64,000 nucleotides of DNA from NCBI RefSeq assembly GCF_002742445.1, contig NZ_NJNQ01000003.1, positions 1-64,000 on the forward strand, in the 5' to 3' direction. Made by a program: the position numbers and the translations under genes. The notes under the pieces were generated by a model that saw only the letters and a list, made by a program, of their open reading frames with translations, was not told where the DNA came from and ran no database searches. Below, piece after piece: positions 12,067 to 21,032 of this stretch. Within the stretch, counting starts at the first letter, position 1. Every line of letters begins with the position of its first letter. The DNA comes from Bifidobacterium sp. N4G05. GTDB taxonomy: Bacteria; Actinomycetota; Actinomycetes; Actinomycetales; Bifidobacteriaceae.

Positions 12067-12867
12067 ATGGGTTTTTTCGATTCGTTGTTCTCATCCAAGC
12101 GTCCCGAAGTGGCGCATAATGTCACGTTCACGCTCGACCAGGCTGGCCACACGTATGAGGATGGCAATATCGGTTTGAAGCCGACGTCGTTGACGATCAC
12201 TCCGGAAAGCAAGCGTGTGGCCGTGATTGGGTTGAATGGTTCTGGTAAGACCACGCTATTGCAGTTGTTGGATGGCACGTTGACAGCGACTTCCGGTTCG
12301 GTACGCATCGGTGCGAATGGCGTTGTATGCGATCCGTCGGTGAAGCGTGATCTGAAACGTATCGAGTCGATGATCGGTCGTGTTCGCCGCGAGGAGATTC
12401 CGAACAGTTATTACAAGGCGGATTCCATTCGTGATGCGATTGATGAGCCGTTGAAGAAGCATAAGGTGCCGGAAAGCGAACGTCAGGCGATTATCGGCAA
12501 TCTGTTCGCGCATTTTGATTTGGCTGCGGTCGCGCGCGACCCTGCTTCCGCGTTGGATAGCGAGAAGCGCCATCTGCTGGCGATTGCTTCCGCATTGAGC
12601 TTCTCTCCCGCGGTGATTGTTGCCGACGAGCCGACTAAGGGTTTGGATGAGGTGGCGTCCGCGCATGTGGCGAAGGCCTTGTTCAGTTACGACAAGCAAG
12701 TGGTGTTCGCCACGCATGACACGGAACTGATCACACGTGCGGAATATGCGATCGACCGCACACTGGTGGTCGACGACCATCAGGTGGTGTTCGACGGTGA
12801 TCCACATGAGGCTGTCGCCTTTTACACAGATCTCATCCGAGCCAAATACGAGGCTTCCAAAGCCTGA
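12067..12867 (+). CDS. ABC-type ATP-binding protein with degenerate signature motif
   Basis: This 266-residue ATPase has Walker A GLNGSGKTT at about residues 56-64, Walker B VIVADEP near residue 191, and an H-loop (ATHD). The ABC signature normally reads LSGGQ; here the corresponding stretch is SALDSEKRHLLAIA. That weakens the case for a standard transporter ATPase dimer. It resembles CbiO/EcfA-type subunits in size, but no S or T component lies next to it. It stands alone, convergent with the aminotransferase gene. The substrate is unknown. Confidence 0.75.
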   Translation: MGFFDSLFSSKRPEVAHNVTFTLDQAGHTYEDGNIGLKPTSLTITPESKRVAVIGLNGSGKTTLLQLLDGTLTATSGSVRIGANGVVCDPSVKRDLKRIESMIGRVRREEIPNSYYKADSIRDAIDEPLKKHKVPESERQAIIGNLFAHFDLAAVARDPASALDSEKRHLLAIASALSFSPAVIVADEPTKGLDEVASAHVAKALFSYDKQVVFATHDTELITRAEYAIDRTLVVDDHQVVFDGDPHEAVAFYTDLIRAKYEASKA

Positions 12868-12907
12868 TTCATATTCCGATCGATCGTATTGTCCGAATGG
12901 CGTCGTT

Positions 12908-12943
12908 GTGCCGCCTTTGGCGTTAATTGCGGAACAGCGGCAC
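12908..12943. terminator. Weak hairpin between convergent genes
   Basis: GTGCCGC pairs with GCGGCAC across a 22-nt loop between the stops of the ABC ATPase and the aminotransferase. There is no T-run, so it is only a possible bidirectional terminator. Confidence 0.3.
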
Positions 12944-12946
12944 GGT

Positions 12947-14110
12947 TCAAGCGATCATTGTGTTGACGGTGTCAAGCACCACTTGCACATTATGTCGGAA
13001 TTCGTTGGATTCCGGCAGTAGCGAAATCGCAAGATAGCCGTTCGACGTCATATCGAAGAAGTAGCCGGGTTGGCCTGAAATTCCATGGCGTTCGATCATG
13101 GCCAATACCAGCTCGTTCTCGTCAAGTACGCTCGGCACGCGCAACAGCACGTTCCATCCGCCCTCGGCACGCAATACACTGACCATGCCGTTTTCGTCGG
13201 CGTCCAGCATGGCATGCAATGCGGTGAGATTGGCTTGCACGCGGTTTTTTATGCGCGTAGTCTGTGCTGGAGCCGCCTGCAGCATGAGGGGAATCTGTTT
13301 GGCGATGATTTCGCTCATCGGCAGATAGTCGTCGGCGATCACGTCGAGCCGGCGCTTGGCTTCTTCCACCTCTCCTGCCGGGCCGGACACTTGGATCCAA
13401 CCGACTTTGGCGTGCGGCGCGGCCAACGTTTTCGAAAACCCGTCCAATGCGAAAGTCAACGCACCCTTCTCTCCCGCAAGACGCGCGTTGCCGTCGAACG
13501 GTTCCAGATCGTAATCGTAGAACACTTCGTCGGCGATGATGGCTACCTCATGGTCGTGGCAAAGCCGCACGATGGCTTCACGTTCCGATGGTTTGACATA
13601 TGAGCCAGTCGGATTATTGGGGTTAATGAGCACCAGTGCGCGGATACGTTCGCCTTCTTCACTTTCGAGTGCTTCGCGAAGCTCGGCCACGTCGATATAC
13701 CAGGATCCGTCGAATCGCTGCTGGTATTCGATCATGTCGATGCATTCGAGTCGTGCAATCGATTCGATGAGCGGATAGCCGGGTTTCGGCGCGAGCACGG
13801 CATCGCCGGCATCGCACAGGAGCTTGATCAGCCACGAGTACGCTTCGGACGTTGAGCTCAGTATGTACAGGTCTTCGACGGCAACATCATTGCCTTGCCC
13901 TTGAAGGAATGCGGCCAGCGCTTCGCGCGCATACTGTTGGCCGCGTGGCTCGGCGCCGTATATGTCTGGCAGAAATTCCGGCGCGAGCGCATGCTTGGTT
14001 GGATTGGAGTCGTTGAGTTTGCCGAGCGTGATGCCGTTTGTTTTGGCTTCCGCTTCCGCTTTGGCGATGAAATTGGGCTCGCTGATATCGACTCTGGAGG
14101 AAAAACGCAT
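12947..14110 (-). CDS. PLP-dependent class I/II aminotransferase
   Basis: The ~387-residue enzyme shows the fold-type I aminotransferase pattern: an SSTSEAYSWL loop, the NPNNPTGS motif, the ADEVFYDYD segment, and the PLP-binding lysine in DGFSKTLAAP. It would transfer amino groups between amino and keto acids in the cytosol; the substrate cannot be read from sequence. It is similar to the alanine/aspartate-type aminotransferases of actinobacteria. The start is ambiguous among ATG 14110, GTG 14119 and ATG 14122, all close behind one AAGGAG. The gene is downstream of ppgK on the same strand, but a strong terminator separates them. Confidence 0.85.
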   Translation of the reverse strand: MRFSSRVDISEPNFIAKAEAEAKTNGITLGKLNDSNPTKHALAPEFLPDIYGAEPRGQQYAREALAAFLQGQGNDVAVEDLYILSSTSEAYSWLIKLLCDAGDAVLAPKPGYPLIESIARLECIDMIEYQQRFDGSWYIDVAELREALESEEGERIRALVLINPNNPTGSYVKPSEREAIVRLCHDHEVAIIADEVFYDYDLEPFDGNARLAGEKGALTFALDGFSKTLAAPHAKVGWIQVSGPAGEVEEAKRRLDVIADDYLPMSEIIAKQIPLMLQAAPAQTTRIKNRVQANLTALHAMLDADENGMVSVLRAEGGWNVLLRVPSVLDENELVLAMIERHGISGQPGYFFDMTSNGYLAISLLPESNEFRHNVQVVLDTVNTMIA

Positions 14111-14194
14111 GGTCTCCACCATACTCCTTGGGTTGCGCAAGTCGTTGCGTCAAGCAAGATGGTATGCTTTCGCCTCACAATCATTAATGAAATG

Positions 14195-14232
14195 GCGAGA
14201 GCCGCCCGACGATGAAATCGGACGGCTCTCGC
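14195..14232 (-). terminator. Terminator after ppgK
   Basis: A GCGAGAGCCG stem with extended pairing forms a ~14-bp hairpin with one bulge, 36 nt after the ppgK stop. The minus-strand tail is CATTTCATT. Confidence 0.7.
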
Positions 14233-14268
14233 TTATATGAAGGTTGGGAACCTTAATGGTTCACGGAA

Positions 14269-15036
14269 TCACTTCTGCTTGGTGCTTGCGTAGTACGCGG
14301 CACCGATGATGCCAGCCTCATTGTGCAACTTGGCTGCAACGATCGGGGTCTTGATGTCGATGTACGGCAAGAACTTCTCGGACACGCGGGACACGCCGCC
14401 GCCGACGACGAACAGCTGCGGATCCAAGTAGAACTCCATCAGGGAATAGTACTTGGTCAGTCGCTTGGCCCACTTCTTGTAGCCCATATCAAGCTTTTCA
14501 CGGATGGAGGATGCCGCATACTTTTCGGCGTCGCCCTTGCCCTTGAGCAGTTCCAGATGCCCAAGCTCGGTGTTCGGAATGAGTTCGCCGTTGAAGATCA
14601 GCGCAGTGCCGATACCGGTGCCCAGCGTGGTGGCGACAACCAGGCCGTCCTGGCCCTTGGCTGCGCCGAACTGCTGTTCGGCAAGGCCGGCTGCGTCAGC
14701 GTCGTTCACCACGGTGACCGGACGGCCGCAAGCTTCGGAGAACACTTCGGTGACATCCACGCCGACCCAGGACTGGTCCAGATTGGCCATGTAGCCGAGC
14801 TTCTCACCCACGTGGATCGGAGCCGGGAAGGCGATGCCAACCGGAGCGGATTCGGGAACCTCGAAATGCTCGAGCTGCTGGCGAACGATTTCACCAACGG
14901 CCTTCGGGGTGGAAACTTCCGGGGTAAGGATCTTCAGACGCGGTTCGGCAAACTCGCCCTTTTCGAGGTTAACCGGGGCTGCCTTAATGCCAGAGCCACC
15001 AATGTCAACGCCAAACGCCTGTGCAGTTTCAATCAT
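14269..15036 (-). CDS. ppgK: Polyphosphate glucokinase
   Basis: This 255-residue ROK-family kinase phosphorylates glucose to glucose-6-phosphate using polyphosphate (and often ATP). The phosphate-binding motif is GVDIGGSGIK near residues 9-18. The catalytic region is VVNDADAAG (near 108-116), followed by TTLGTGIGTAL and the ROK-like ELGHLEL. The length matches actinobacterial PpgK. AGGAGAGG lies about 6 nt before the ATG. It would feed free glucose into the fructose-6-phosphate shunt. It is monocistronic, bounded by a terminator downstream. Confidence 0.93.
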   Translation of the reverse strand: MIETAQAFGVDIGGSGIKAAPVNLEKGEFAEPRLKILTPEVSTPKAVGEIVRQQLEHFEVPESAPVGIAFPAPIHVGEKLGYMANLDQSWVGVDVTEVFSEACGRPVTVVNDADAAGLAEQQFGAAKGQDGLVVATTLGTGIGTALIFNGELIPNTELGHLELLKGKGDAEKYAASSIREKLDMGYKKWAKRLTKYYSLMEFYLDPQLFVVGGGVSRVSEKFLPYIDIKTPIVAAKLHNEAGIIGAAYYASTKQK

Positions 15037-15202
15037 CTTCGACCTCTCCTATCAAGGTACATAGTGGGTGTTATCGAACCGGTAAGCGCCATAGTAACTC
15101 GCCCCATGCCCCAAAACGCGCCGGAAAAGCACAAATGGTGAATACGATTGCATAATTTTTCGCAATGAAATGATTTATTCTGCAACTTTTTTTCTGCAAA
15201 CG

Positions 15203-15243
15203 ATTCGCCCCATGTCAATTCAACGCATCGACATGGGGCGAAT
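15203..15243 (-). terminator. Terminator after the GT2 glycosyltransferase gene
   Basis: A perfect 14-bp stem (ATTCGCCCCATGTC and its complement) with a 13-nt loop starts 37 nt past the stop of the 15280 gene. There is no immediate T-run on the minus strand. Confidence 0.65.
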
Positions 15244-15279
15244 AGTAAGAAAATGACCGTCTGAAAACGGTGCGACCCA

Positions 15280-16293
15280 TCACTTGAGCGGCGGCATCGG
15301 CTTCCAATCCGGATCATGCAGCAGCTTGCGAGAATCCCACCAACCCTTGGCGATCTGCACCAAGCCGGTCTTCACATGCTCTCGGTCCACCATCACCAGA
15401 CGGATGACTTCCTTGGCGGCGGTCAGCAGCGTACCCAGACCGAACATCAGCGGACGGTAATCGCCGAACGCCATGAAATAGCGCGCCATGTAGCCTCGGT
15501 TACGCATGATGTGGTAACGGTTCATGTCGGAGGTGGAGTTGAGCTGGCGTACGCCGGCGATATCCCAATTGCCGATTTCACGAGTGCGGCGCAGAATCAC
15601 GTCGGGCACCACGATCGGGTTGGTGACTTTGCTGGCGCGATAGCCGTACATCGTGTCGTCCCAGTAGATGAAGAAACGCGGATCCGGCAAGCCGATCTGT
15701 TCGACGATGTTGCGGCGGAATAGCCCTCCTTCGAAACATAGGGTATCCATCACGCGGTAGCCGGGGCGTCCGAATGCGGCCGGAGCGATCGGATTGGGGA
15801 TGCCGAGGGGAATGATGAAATCGTATTGCCAGTAGAACGGACCGCCATCATAGTCGTATCGACTGCCCTGGATCACATCATGACTGCCGGTCCACTTGGC
15901 GAGTCGTTCGATGGCTTCAGGCATCACGGCCACATCGTCGTCCATCACCCAGAACCATTCGGCTCCCAGCTCATATGCCTTCTTCACACCCGCGGAGAAG
16001 CCGCCTGCGCCGCCGAGGTTGTCGGATTGCGGCGCGTACACCACGCGACTTTCGTTGCCCGACTGGTCGGCGATGGTATTGCCCCACTGCGCGGTGACCG
16101 CTTCACGGAAATCGTCGACCATGCCTTGGGTCGTATCGCTGTGCTCGTTGTCCACGACGATGATGCGCCACGGCGCCACAGTGAGTTTTTCGATGGACTC
16201 GAACAGGGTGGCGAGCAGCTGCTGACGCTTGTACGTCACCACGACGATAGCCAGCTTTCCGATGGTGTTCTTCGCAACTTGCTTTTCAGTCAT
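15280..16293 (-). CDS. Family 2 glycosyltransferase (galactofuranosyl/rhamnosyl transferase-like)
   Basis: The 337-residue protein has a GT-A fold: VVVTYKRQ at the N-terminus, VVDNE, a conserved GGAGGFSAG loop, and a MDDDV metal-binding DxD motif near residue 107. It resembles GlfT1-like enzymes that add a sugar to a lipid-linked acceptor, so cell-wall polysaccharide or exopolysaccharide synthesis at the membrane face is likely. The donor sugar is not readable. The ATG at 16293 is chosen because the Rossmann-like strand begins a few residues on; the in-frame extension to 16491 would run antisense through the tenA riboswitch. Confidence 0.85.
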   Translation of the reverse strand: MTEKQVAKNTIGKLAIVVVTYKRQQLLATLFESIEKLTVAPWRIIVVDNEHSDTTQGMVDDFREAVTAQWGNTIADQSGNESRVVYAPQSDNLGGAGGFSAGVKKAYELGAEWFWVMDDDVAVMPEAIERLAKWTGSHDVIQGSRYDYDGGPFYWQYDFIIPLGIPNPIAPAAFGRPGYRVMDTLCFEGGLFRRNIVEQIGLPDPRFFIYWDDTMYGYRASKVTNPIVVPDVILRRTREIGNWDIAGVRQLNSTSDMNRYHIMRNRGYMARYFMAFGDYRPLMFGLGTLLTAAKEVIRLVMVDREHVKTGLVQIAKGWWDSRKLLHDPDWKPMPPLK

Positions 16294-16376
16294 GCGTTCC
16301 ATTCTTGCACTCGCCCTCAACCGAACATCGACGGCGTTCGCATCGTGCGGCACGATTCCATTCTGCGAACAGGTCC

Positions 16377-16405
16377 TTGCACATTTCGGGCGGCTTTGCC
16401 ATAAT
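16377..16405 (+). promoter_or_regulatory. tenA promoter
   Basis: TTGCAC (-35) and CATAAT (-10) are spaced by exactly 17 nt. Transcription would start at the 5' edge of the TPP aptamer. Confidence 0.7.
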
Positions 16406-16417
16406 GTACGGCGTAAT

Positions 16418-16506
16418 GCAGGGGAACCCGTGTTTGTCGGGTTGAGATGGGCCAAGTGAGGTCTGAACCCTTTGAACCTGATGGCTAACACCAGCGTAGG
16501 GAGGCA
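16418..16506 (+). promoter_or_regulatory. TPP riboswitch upstream of tenA
   Basis: GGGTTGAGATGG and GAACCTGATGGCTAACACC followed by AGCGTAGGGAGGCA are the standard THI-box elements. The ribosome binding site GGGAGG (16498-16503) is part of the aptamer's 3' strand, so TPP binding would directly hide it. That is translational control. Confidence 0.95.
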
Positions 16507-16512
16507 TGTCTA

Positions 16513-17280
16513 GTGACTGCTGTGACATCAAAAACCGATTTCGATTATGCGTTCGACGCCACCAAAGGCATCCAACGCAACAATCTTCCGCCGTTCGCGC
16601 AGCGCATGCGCAAGGCCGCTGACCTGGTTTGGGAGGAAGGCTACCAGCAGCCGTTCATCCGCGAGCTTGGCGAAGGTACACTGCAACGCGAACGTTTCGC
16701 CTTCTATCTGCTGCAGGATTTTCGTTATGTGAACGATTACGCCAGAGTGCACGCTCTGGGATTGGCTAAAACCACCGACCCTGAAATCATGGCGTTCATG
16801 CTCAAGGTGCAAAACGGCGCCCTGCAGGTGGAGACCGAAGTGCACCGTTCCTACTTGGCCAGCTATGGCATCACCGAAGAGCAGATGAACAATGTACGTC
16901 AGTCGGCCTTCGCGCGCGCCTACACGTCGAATATCCTTTCCATCGCCTACGGCAAGGACATTCTCGACATTCTTGTGGCCGTGCTGCCGTGCGCCTGGGT
17001 GTATGCGGATTATGGCTACCGTCTTGCCGCCGAGTTTGCCGACACGCTTGACGACAATCCGTACAAAAGCTGGGTCGACATGTATAAGACCGACGAATTC
17101 TGGCAGGATTCCGTATGGCTGCTCGATCATATCGAAAAGCTGGTAGCCGACGCGAGCGAGGAGCGCAAGCGCGAGCTGATTGACATTTTCGTGACCGGCG
17201 TGGAGAACGAGTACATGTTCTGGGCCAGCGCGTACGACATGCAGTACACGTGGAAGTCCGAATGGAATCAGGAGCGCTGA
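16513..17280 (+). CDS. tenA: TenA-family aminopyrimidine aminohydrolase (thiaminase II)
   Basis: The 255-residue all-helical protein matches TenA, which hydrolyses aminopyrimidine breakdown products of thiamine so that HMP can be reused. The active-site cysteine is in LPCAWVYADYG, with conserved YARVHALG and YTSNIL earlier and a Glu-rich C-terminal helix (NEYMFWASAYDMQ). The start is GTG at 16513, 9 nt after GGGAGG within the riboswitch. It fits functionally with the ykoE transporter at the left edge: salvage of thiamine precursors. A bidirectional terminator follows. Confidence 0.93.
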   Translation: MTAVTSKTDFDYAFDATKGIQRNNLPPFAQRMRKAADLVWEEGYQQPFIRELGEGTLQRERFAFYLLQDFRYVNDYARVHALGLAKTTDPEIMAFMLKVQNGALQVETEVHRSYLASYGITEEQMNNVRQSAFARAYTSNILSIAYGKDILDILVAVLPCAWVYADYGYRLAAEFADTLDDNPYKSWVDMYKTDEFWQDSVWLLDHIEKLVADASEERKRELIDIFVTGVENEYMFWASAYDMQYTWKSEWNQER

Positions 17281-17333
17281 CACCGCTCCATCGCATGTCT
17301 TCTTGACTTCCGATTGTTTATTTTCATTGCAAT

Positions 17334-17376
17334 AGGGCGGATGCCTTCTGATTGGTTTTCAGAAAGCACCCGCCCT
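17334..17376. terminator. Bidirectional terminator between tenA and yhbY
   Basis: AGGGCGG...TTCTGA pairs with TTCAGA...CCGCCCT around a short loop, between the two convergent genes. A plus-strand GTTATGTTT tail follows. Confidence 0.7.
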
Positions 17377-17405
17377 GTTATGTTTGGTCGCGTCAGTTTC
17401 CCGCT

Positions 17406-17711
17406 TTATTCGCGTACGAGACGAATATGCTCCACGTCATCGCGGTGGGAGCGGCGATAGAGCACGAAACGGTTGCCGATAACCTGCACGAGTTCCGCGT
17501 TCAGTTCTTCAGCCAATCCCTCGCCTGCTTCCTTAGCCGTCAGTCCGGATCCGTCGAGCACAGAGCATTTGATGAGCTCACGCTTTTCGATGGTCTCGTC
17601 CGCCTGCTTGATGGCGTTTTCGCTCAAATCGTTCTTGCCGACCTGGATGAGCGGATTGAGCTTGGTGGCCAGGCCGCGCAACTGCTTGACCTGCTTCTTG
17701 GTTAATGCCAT
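17406..17711 (-). CDS. yhbY: YhbY-like CRM-domain RNA-binding protein
   Basis: This ~101-residue protein is a single CRM domain: LTKKQVKQLRGLA, then IQVGKNDLSENAI, and the GNRFVLYRR end strand. Such proteins associate with pre-50S ribosomal particles. ATG 17711 is chosen over 17723 because GGAA is 6 nt upstream and the domain starts at once. It is monocistronic. Confidence 0.9.
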   Translation of the reverse strand: MALTKKQVKQLRGLATKLNPLIQVGKNDLSENAIKQADETIEKRELIKCSVLDGSGLTAKEAGEGLAEELNAELVQVIGNRFVLYRRSHRDDVEHIRLVRE

Positions 17712-17782
17712 AACTAATTCCATTCTTATCTGTGATGCTTGCTCAAGAGTAGCGTGAGGACGGTAAAATCCGCCGACTGCCT

Positions 17783-20167
17783 TCAGTTTAGTCCAGCGAT
17801 CAGAGCCAACGCGGCAATGTATGACACACCCACACCGACTACGGCGATGTCACGTTTGGCGATCCGCATGATTCGCCAGTGCGTGCGCATGATGCCTTCC
17901 TCGTAACATCGTGCGTCGAGTGCAAGGCTGAGATTATCGGCATGGCGTATCGCTCCTGCGAATACCGGAATGATAATGGCGGTCATCGCTTTGATCCGCT
18001 GCACGAATGTTCCCGTTTCAATGCTGCCGCCTCGGACTGATTGCGCATCCACAATGGCTTTCGCTTCGCTTCCTAACGTGGGCAGGAACCGCAATGCGAG
18101 GCTCATCACCAACGCGATCTCCTGCGCATGCATGCCTAATTTTGCGAAAGGTTTGAGCAACGCTTCGAATGCGTCGGTGATGGCCGTGGGCGTGGTGGTG
18201 GCAAGGAATACCGCTCCGACGATAATGACCACGACGAATCTGCAGGCGTACAGTATGGCGATACGCACACCGTCGTCGGTGATTGGAATCGGCCCGATGT
18301 TCGTAAGAACGTTGCCGGATCGGACGAAGAATATATTGAGCAGTCCGCAGAACACGAACAATGCGAGGAACACGTGAACCGATTTGAACAGTTGTTTCAC
18401 GCCGATGCCTGATATCGCAACGATCATGCCGGTCAGCAGTGCGGCCACAAGCAACTGCCAGAAGGATCTGATGGCGAACGCGGAGAACATGATCGCCAAC
18501 GCACTCACCATCTTCACGCGCGGGTCAAGCCGTTCCATAAAACTGCGGTTTTCACGGACGTCTCCCTTTGCACGTCCGGAGTCAATCGCGTGCGGATTCT
18601 TCGAACCTGCCGTTTCGGAAGTGCCATTGGCTTCGATATTTCGAGTAGTGACATTACCGTTTTGTCTGCGATCAAGCGCAATCACTCGATCTGCGAGCAC
18701 GTCGATTTCCGTTTGTGAATGGGAAATGATGAGTACGGTGACGCCTTGTGCGTGGAGGGTTTGGATGAGATCGTGCACGCGGGTTGTAGCCGCCTCGTCA
18801 AGTCCTGCGGTCGGCTCGTCCATAATAAGGATCTGCGGTTGGCATGCGATGACGCCCGCTATGGCGGCAAGTCGTTGTTGTCCGCCGGAAAGGTCGAATG
18901 GCGAACGATCGGCAAGATGCTCGATATGCAGCAGCGTCATGGCTTGATTGACGCGTTCGGATACCTGCGTTTCGTCAAGATGTTGGTTGCGTGGTCCGTA
19001 GGCGATATCCTCGGCTACGGTTTCGGCGAAAAGCTGACGTTCAGGATGTTGCATGACGTAGCCGATGGTGGCGTGCAGTTTCTCACGGTCCGCACGTTTG
19101 AGCGACTGCATATTGCCGTTGGTGCGTTGGCGTGCGACGGGAATGGTATTGATGGTGATGTTGCCGGATTGCGGCTGGTCAAGCGCGCAGAGAAGACGCG
19201 CGAGGGTGGTTTTGCCTGCACCGTTATGCCCTGTGATGGCCACGGTTTCGCCCGCATTGATGGTTATGGAAAGCTTATCGAGCACAGGCTTGTTACTGTT
19301 TGGATATTGGTATGTCAGATTACGGATTTCAATGATTGGTACAGCCGATGCTGGCTTTGATGCGCCATTTGCGATATTGGATTTGGCAATTGGGTTGTCT
19401 TCTTGCGCCGTGTCTGATTCGTCCATTTCCGGAATACTTGCAGTATCACCGTGAGCGCTTTGCACGATACGCCCATTATCCAGGTGAATGATGCGGTCGG
19501 CATTGACGAATTCGTCACGATGGTGGGTGACGAGAATGATGGTTGTGCCGTGCTGCTGCAATTCGTCAAGAATATGCATGATGTCGGCACGGCCTTGCGG
19601 ATCGAGCATGGCGGTAGGCTCGTCGAGCACGAGGATTTCAGGATTCATGGCAAGCATGCCAGCGATGGCGACGCGCTGCTGTTGGCCTCCGCTCATTCGC
19701 GTGGGATCGTCTTCTCGTTGTCCGCTCATGTCGACTGCGTCAAGTGACATGGCGATGCGCATATCGATATCATCATGCGCAATGGCGAGGTTTTCCGGAC
19801 CGAAGGCAACATCATCCTCGGTGATGGTGGTGACGATCTGATCTTCCGGATGTTGGAAAACCGCCCCGATACCATGCCGGGCGCTGCGGTAAGCATCAGC
19901 GTGCGCGCCGGCGTCATCGAATACGTTGTTTCCCAACAGCGTGGCATATCCGGCATCGGGTGCGGCAAGTCCTGCGATGATGCGTGAAAGTGTGGATTTT
20001 CCTGACCCGTTTGGGCCTGCCAAGCATACACGTTCTCCTTGGCGGATGGTCAGGTTCACACCGTCGAGCGCCCAGGTCGCGCCGGCGTCATACGTGAAAC
20101 GAATATCACGCAATTCGACCGCAACGATGTTCGTGTCGCTATCAGGATTCATGGAATCGTCTTTCAT
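17783..20167 (-). CDS. Fused ECF transporter energising protein EcfA-EcfA-EcfT
   Basis: One 794-residue chain holds all three parts of an energy-coupling factor module. ATPase domain 1 (about 10-245) has GPNGSGKST, RMSGGQQQR and LVLDEP. ATPase domain 2 (about 285-495) has GHNGAGKTT, DLSGGQQRL and LIMDEP. The last ~250 residues are a six-helix EcfT membrane domain, with the two coupling motifs in variant form, AQSVRGG and DARCYE (canonical ARG-type). It would power ribU, encoded directly upstream, and possibly other S components such as those for B1. An FMN riboswitch sits at the head of the pair. The start is uncertain: the ATG at 20167 lies only 4 nt after a 12-bp hairpin containing the only GGAAGG, and ATG 20152 is an alternative. 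Confidence 0.9.
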   Translation of the reverse strand: MKDDSMNPDSDTNIVAVELRDIRFTYDAGATWALDGVNLTIRQGERVCLAGPNGSGKSTLSRIIAGLAAPDAGYATLLGNNVFDDAGAHADAYRSARHGIGAVFQHPEDQIVTTITEDDVAFGPENLAIAHDDIDMRIAMSLDAVDMSGQREDDPTRMSGGQQQRVAIAGMLAMNPEILVLDEPTAMLDPQGRADIMHILDELQQHGTTIILVTHHRDEFVNADRIIHLDNGRIVQSAHGDTASIPEMDESDTAQEDNPIAKSNIANGASKPASAVPIIEIRNLTYQYPNSNKPVLDKLSITINAGETVAITGHNGAGKTTLARLLCALDQPQSGNITINTIPVARQRTNGNMQSLKRADREKLHATIGYVMQHPERQLFAETVAEDIAYGPRNQHLDETQVSERVNQAMTLLHIEHLADRSPFDLSGGQQRLAAIAGVIACQPQILIMDEPTAGLDEAATTRVHDLIQTLHAQGVTVLIISHSQTEIDVLADRVIALDRRQNGNVTTRNIEANGTSETAGSKNPHAIDSGRAKGDVRENRSFMERLDPRVKMVSALAIMFSAFAIRSFWQLLVAALLTGMIVAISGIGVKQLFKSVHVFLALFVFCGLLNIFFVRSGNVLTNIGPIPITDDGVRIAILYACRFVVVIIVGAVFLATTTPTAITDAFEALLKPFAKLGMHAQEIALVMSLALRFLPTLGSEAKAIVDAQSVRGGSIETGTFVQRIKAMTAIIIPVFAGAIRHADNLSLALDARCYEEGIMRTHWRIMRIAKRDIAVVGVGVSYIAALALIAGLN

Positions 20168-20171
20168 AAAC

Positions 20172-20206
20172 GGAAGGAACCTTCCATACGTCGAAAGGTT
20201 CCTTCC
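20172..20206 (-). terminator. Hairpin between ribU and the ECF fusion gene
   Basis: GGAAGGAACCTT and AAGGTTCCTTCC form a perfect 12-bp stem with an 11-nt loop. There is only a short GTTTATG after it on the minus strand. It can act as an attenuator, or bury the ribosome binding site of the downstream gene. Confidence 0.6.
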
Positions 20207-20244
20207 TATTCATCAATATGCGGAATCGATATGGTGAACGAGGC

Positions 20245-20868
20245 TCAGCGGTTCAACAGGTTGGAGATCGGCTTGTAGATCAGGAAGGTGATCACGCCAT
20301 GGATGGTGAATTTCAACGCGTTGAACGGCAAAAGCGCCGGCACGATCAATGCCACGACCTGTGCGGTGGTCATGTGCGCGTAGAACGGCGTGACGATCAG
20401 GTTGCCCACAATCGCCACCACCAAAGCCACGATAGCACCGACGATGATGCCGATGACCGCGCCCTTGCGGGTCTTGTTCCTGCGGTAGATCAGTGCTGCC
20501 GGCACGGATAGCGCCAAAGCCACGAGTACGGCCATAAGCGTGCCCCATGGGTTGGTGAACAGGTGCGGCAGGAAACCGAGCACGCTGACGATTGCCGCCG
20601 CTGCTGGACCGTAGGCGAAACCTGCTACCAGGCTGACAATGCCGGACGGATCATATTTCAGCCATTCCACGCCTGGCATGATGGGAAAGTCCACGAAGCT
20701 GACGGCCATCGACAGCGCCACGAACAGCGCATACATGGCGATGCGTTTGGTGGACCAGCGTCCGGAATCGGCCACGCCTGTGGAATGCGCGTTGTCGGGA
20801 CGCGTCATGCTTTCGCTGGCGATTTCGGCGGTGTTGTTTTGGGTATTATTTGGTGAGGATACACTCAT
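20245..20868 (-). CDS. ribU: Riboflavin ECF transporter S component RibU
   Basis: The ~207-residue protein has an approximately 45-residue polar N-terminus followed by six membrane helices. It carries RibU/ECF-S signatures: RIAMYALFVALSMAVSFVDF, then VEWLKYDPSGIVSL (the riboflavin-binding loop region), and PFNALKFTIHGVITFLIYKP at the end. It binds riboflavin and docks on the EcfAAT protein encoded next. The ATG at 20868 is chosen because the in-frame ATG at 20889 lies inside the 3' strand of the FMN riboswitch. The pair forms a riboflavin uptake operon. Confidence 0.92.
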   Translation of the reverse strand: MSVSSPNNTQNNTAEIASESMTRPDNAHSTGVADSGRWSTKRIAMYALFVALSMAVSFVDFPIMPGVEWLKYDPSGIVSLVAGFAYGPAAAAIVSVLGFLPHLFTNPWGTLMAVLVALALSVPAALIYRRNKTRKGAVIGIIVGAIVALVVAIVGNLIVTPFYAHMTTAQVVALIVPALLPFNALKFTIHGVITFLIYKPISNLLNR

Positions 20869-20884
20869 GTTGAGCCCCGTTTCT

Positions 20885-21018
20885 TCCATCCGGACTTTAA
20901 CCGTTGGCCCCGGATTCTCACCGGATCAGCCGCTTTCGCGGGTCGCGGGCTTCGGCATGGGACTGTTATGAACGTCAGTCGTACCGTTACCGCCAGTAAG
21001 GATTTTCACCTTCCCTGA
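20885..21018 (-). promoter_or_regulatory. FMN riboswitch (RFN element)
   Basis: On the minus strand the element runs from AGGGAAGGTGAAAATCC through CTGGCGGTAACGG and GATCCGGTGAGAATCCG to GGTTAAAGTCCGGATGGAAG, which are the conserved FMN aptamer segments. It overlaps the region immediately before ribU, and FMN should switch off riboflavin uptake. Confidence 0.95.
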
Positions 21019-21032
21019 AACTTGCACGACAA

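Noticed and set aside
16294-16491. N-terminal extension of the GT2 glycosyltransferase frame
   Set aside because: It would be antisense to the tenA TPP riboswitch and lacks a ribosome binding site; the fold starts after 16293.
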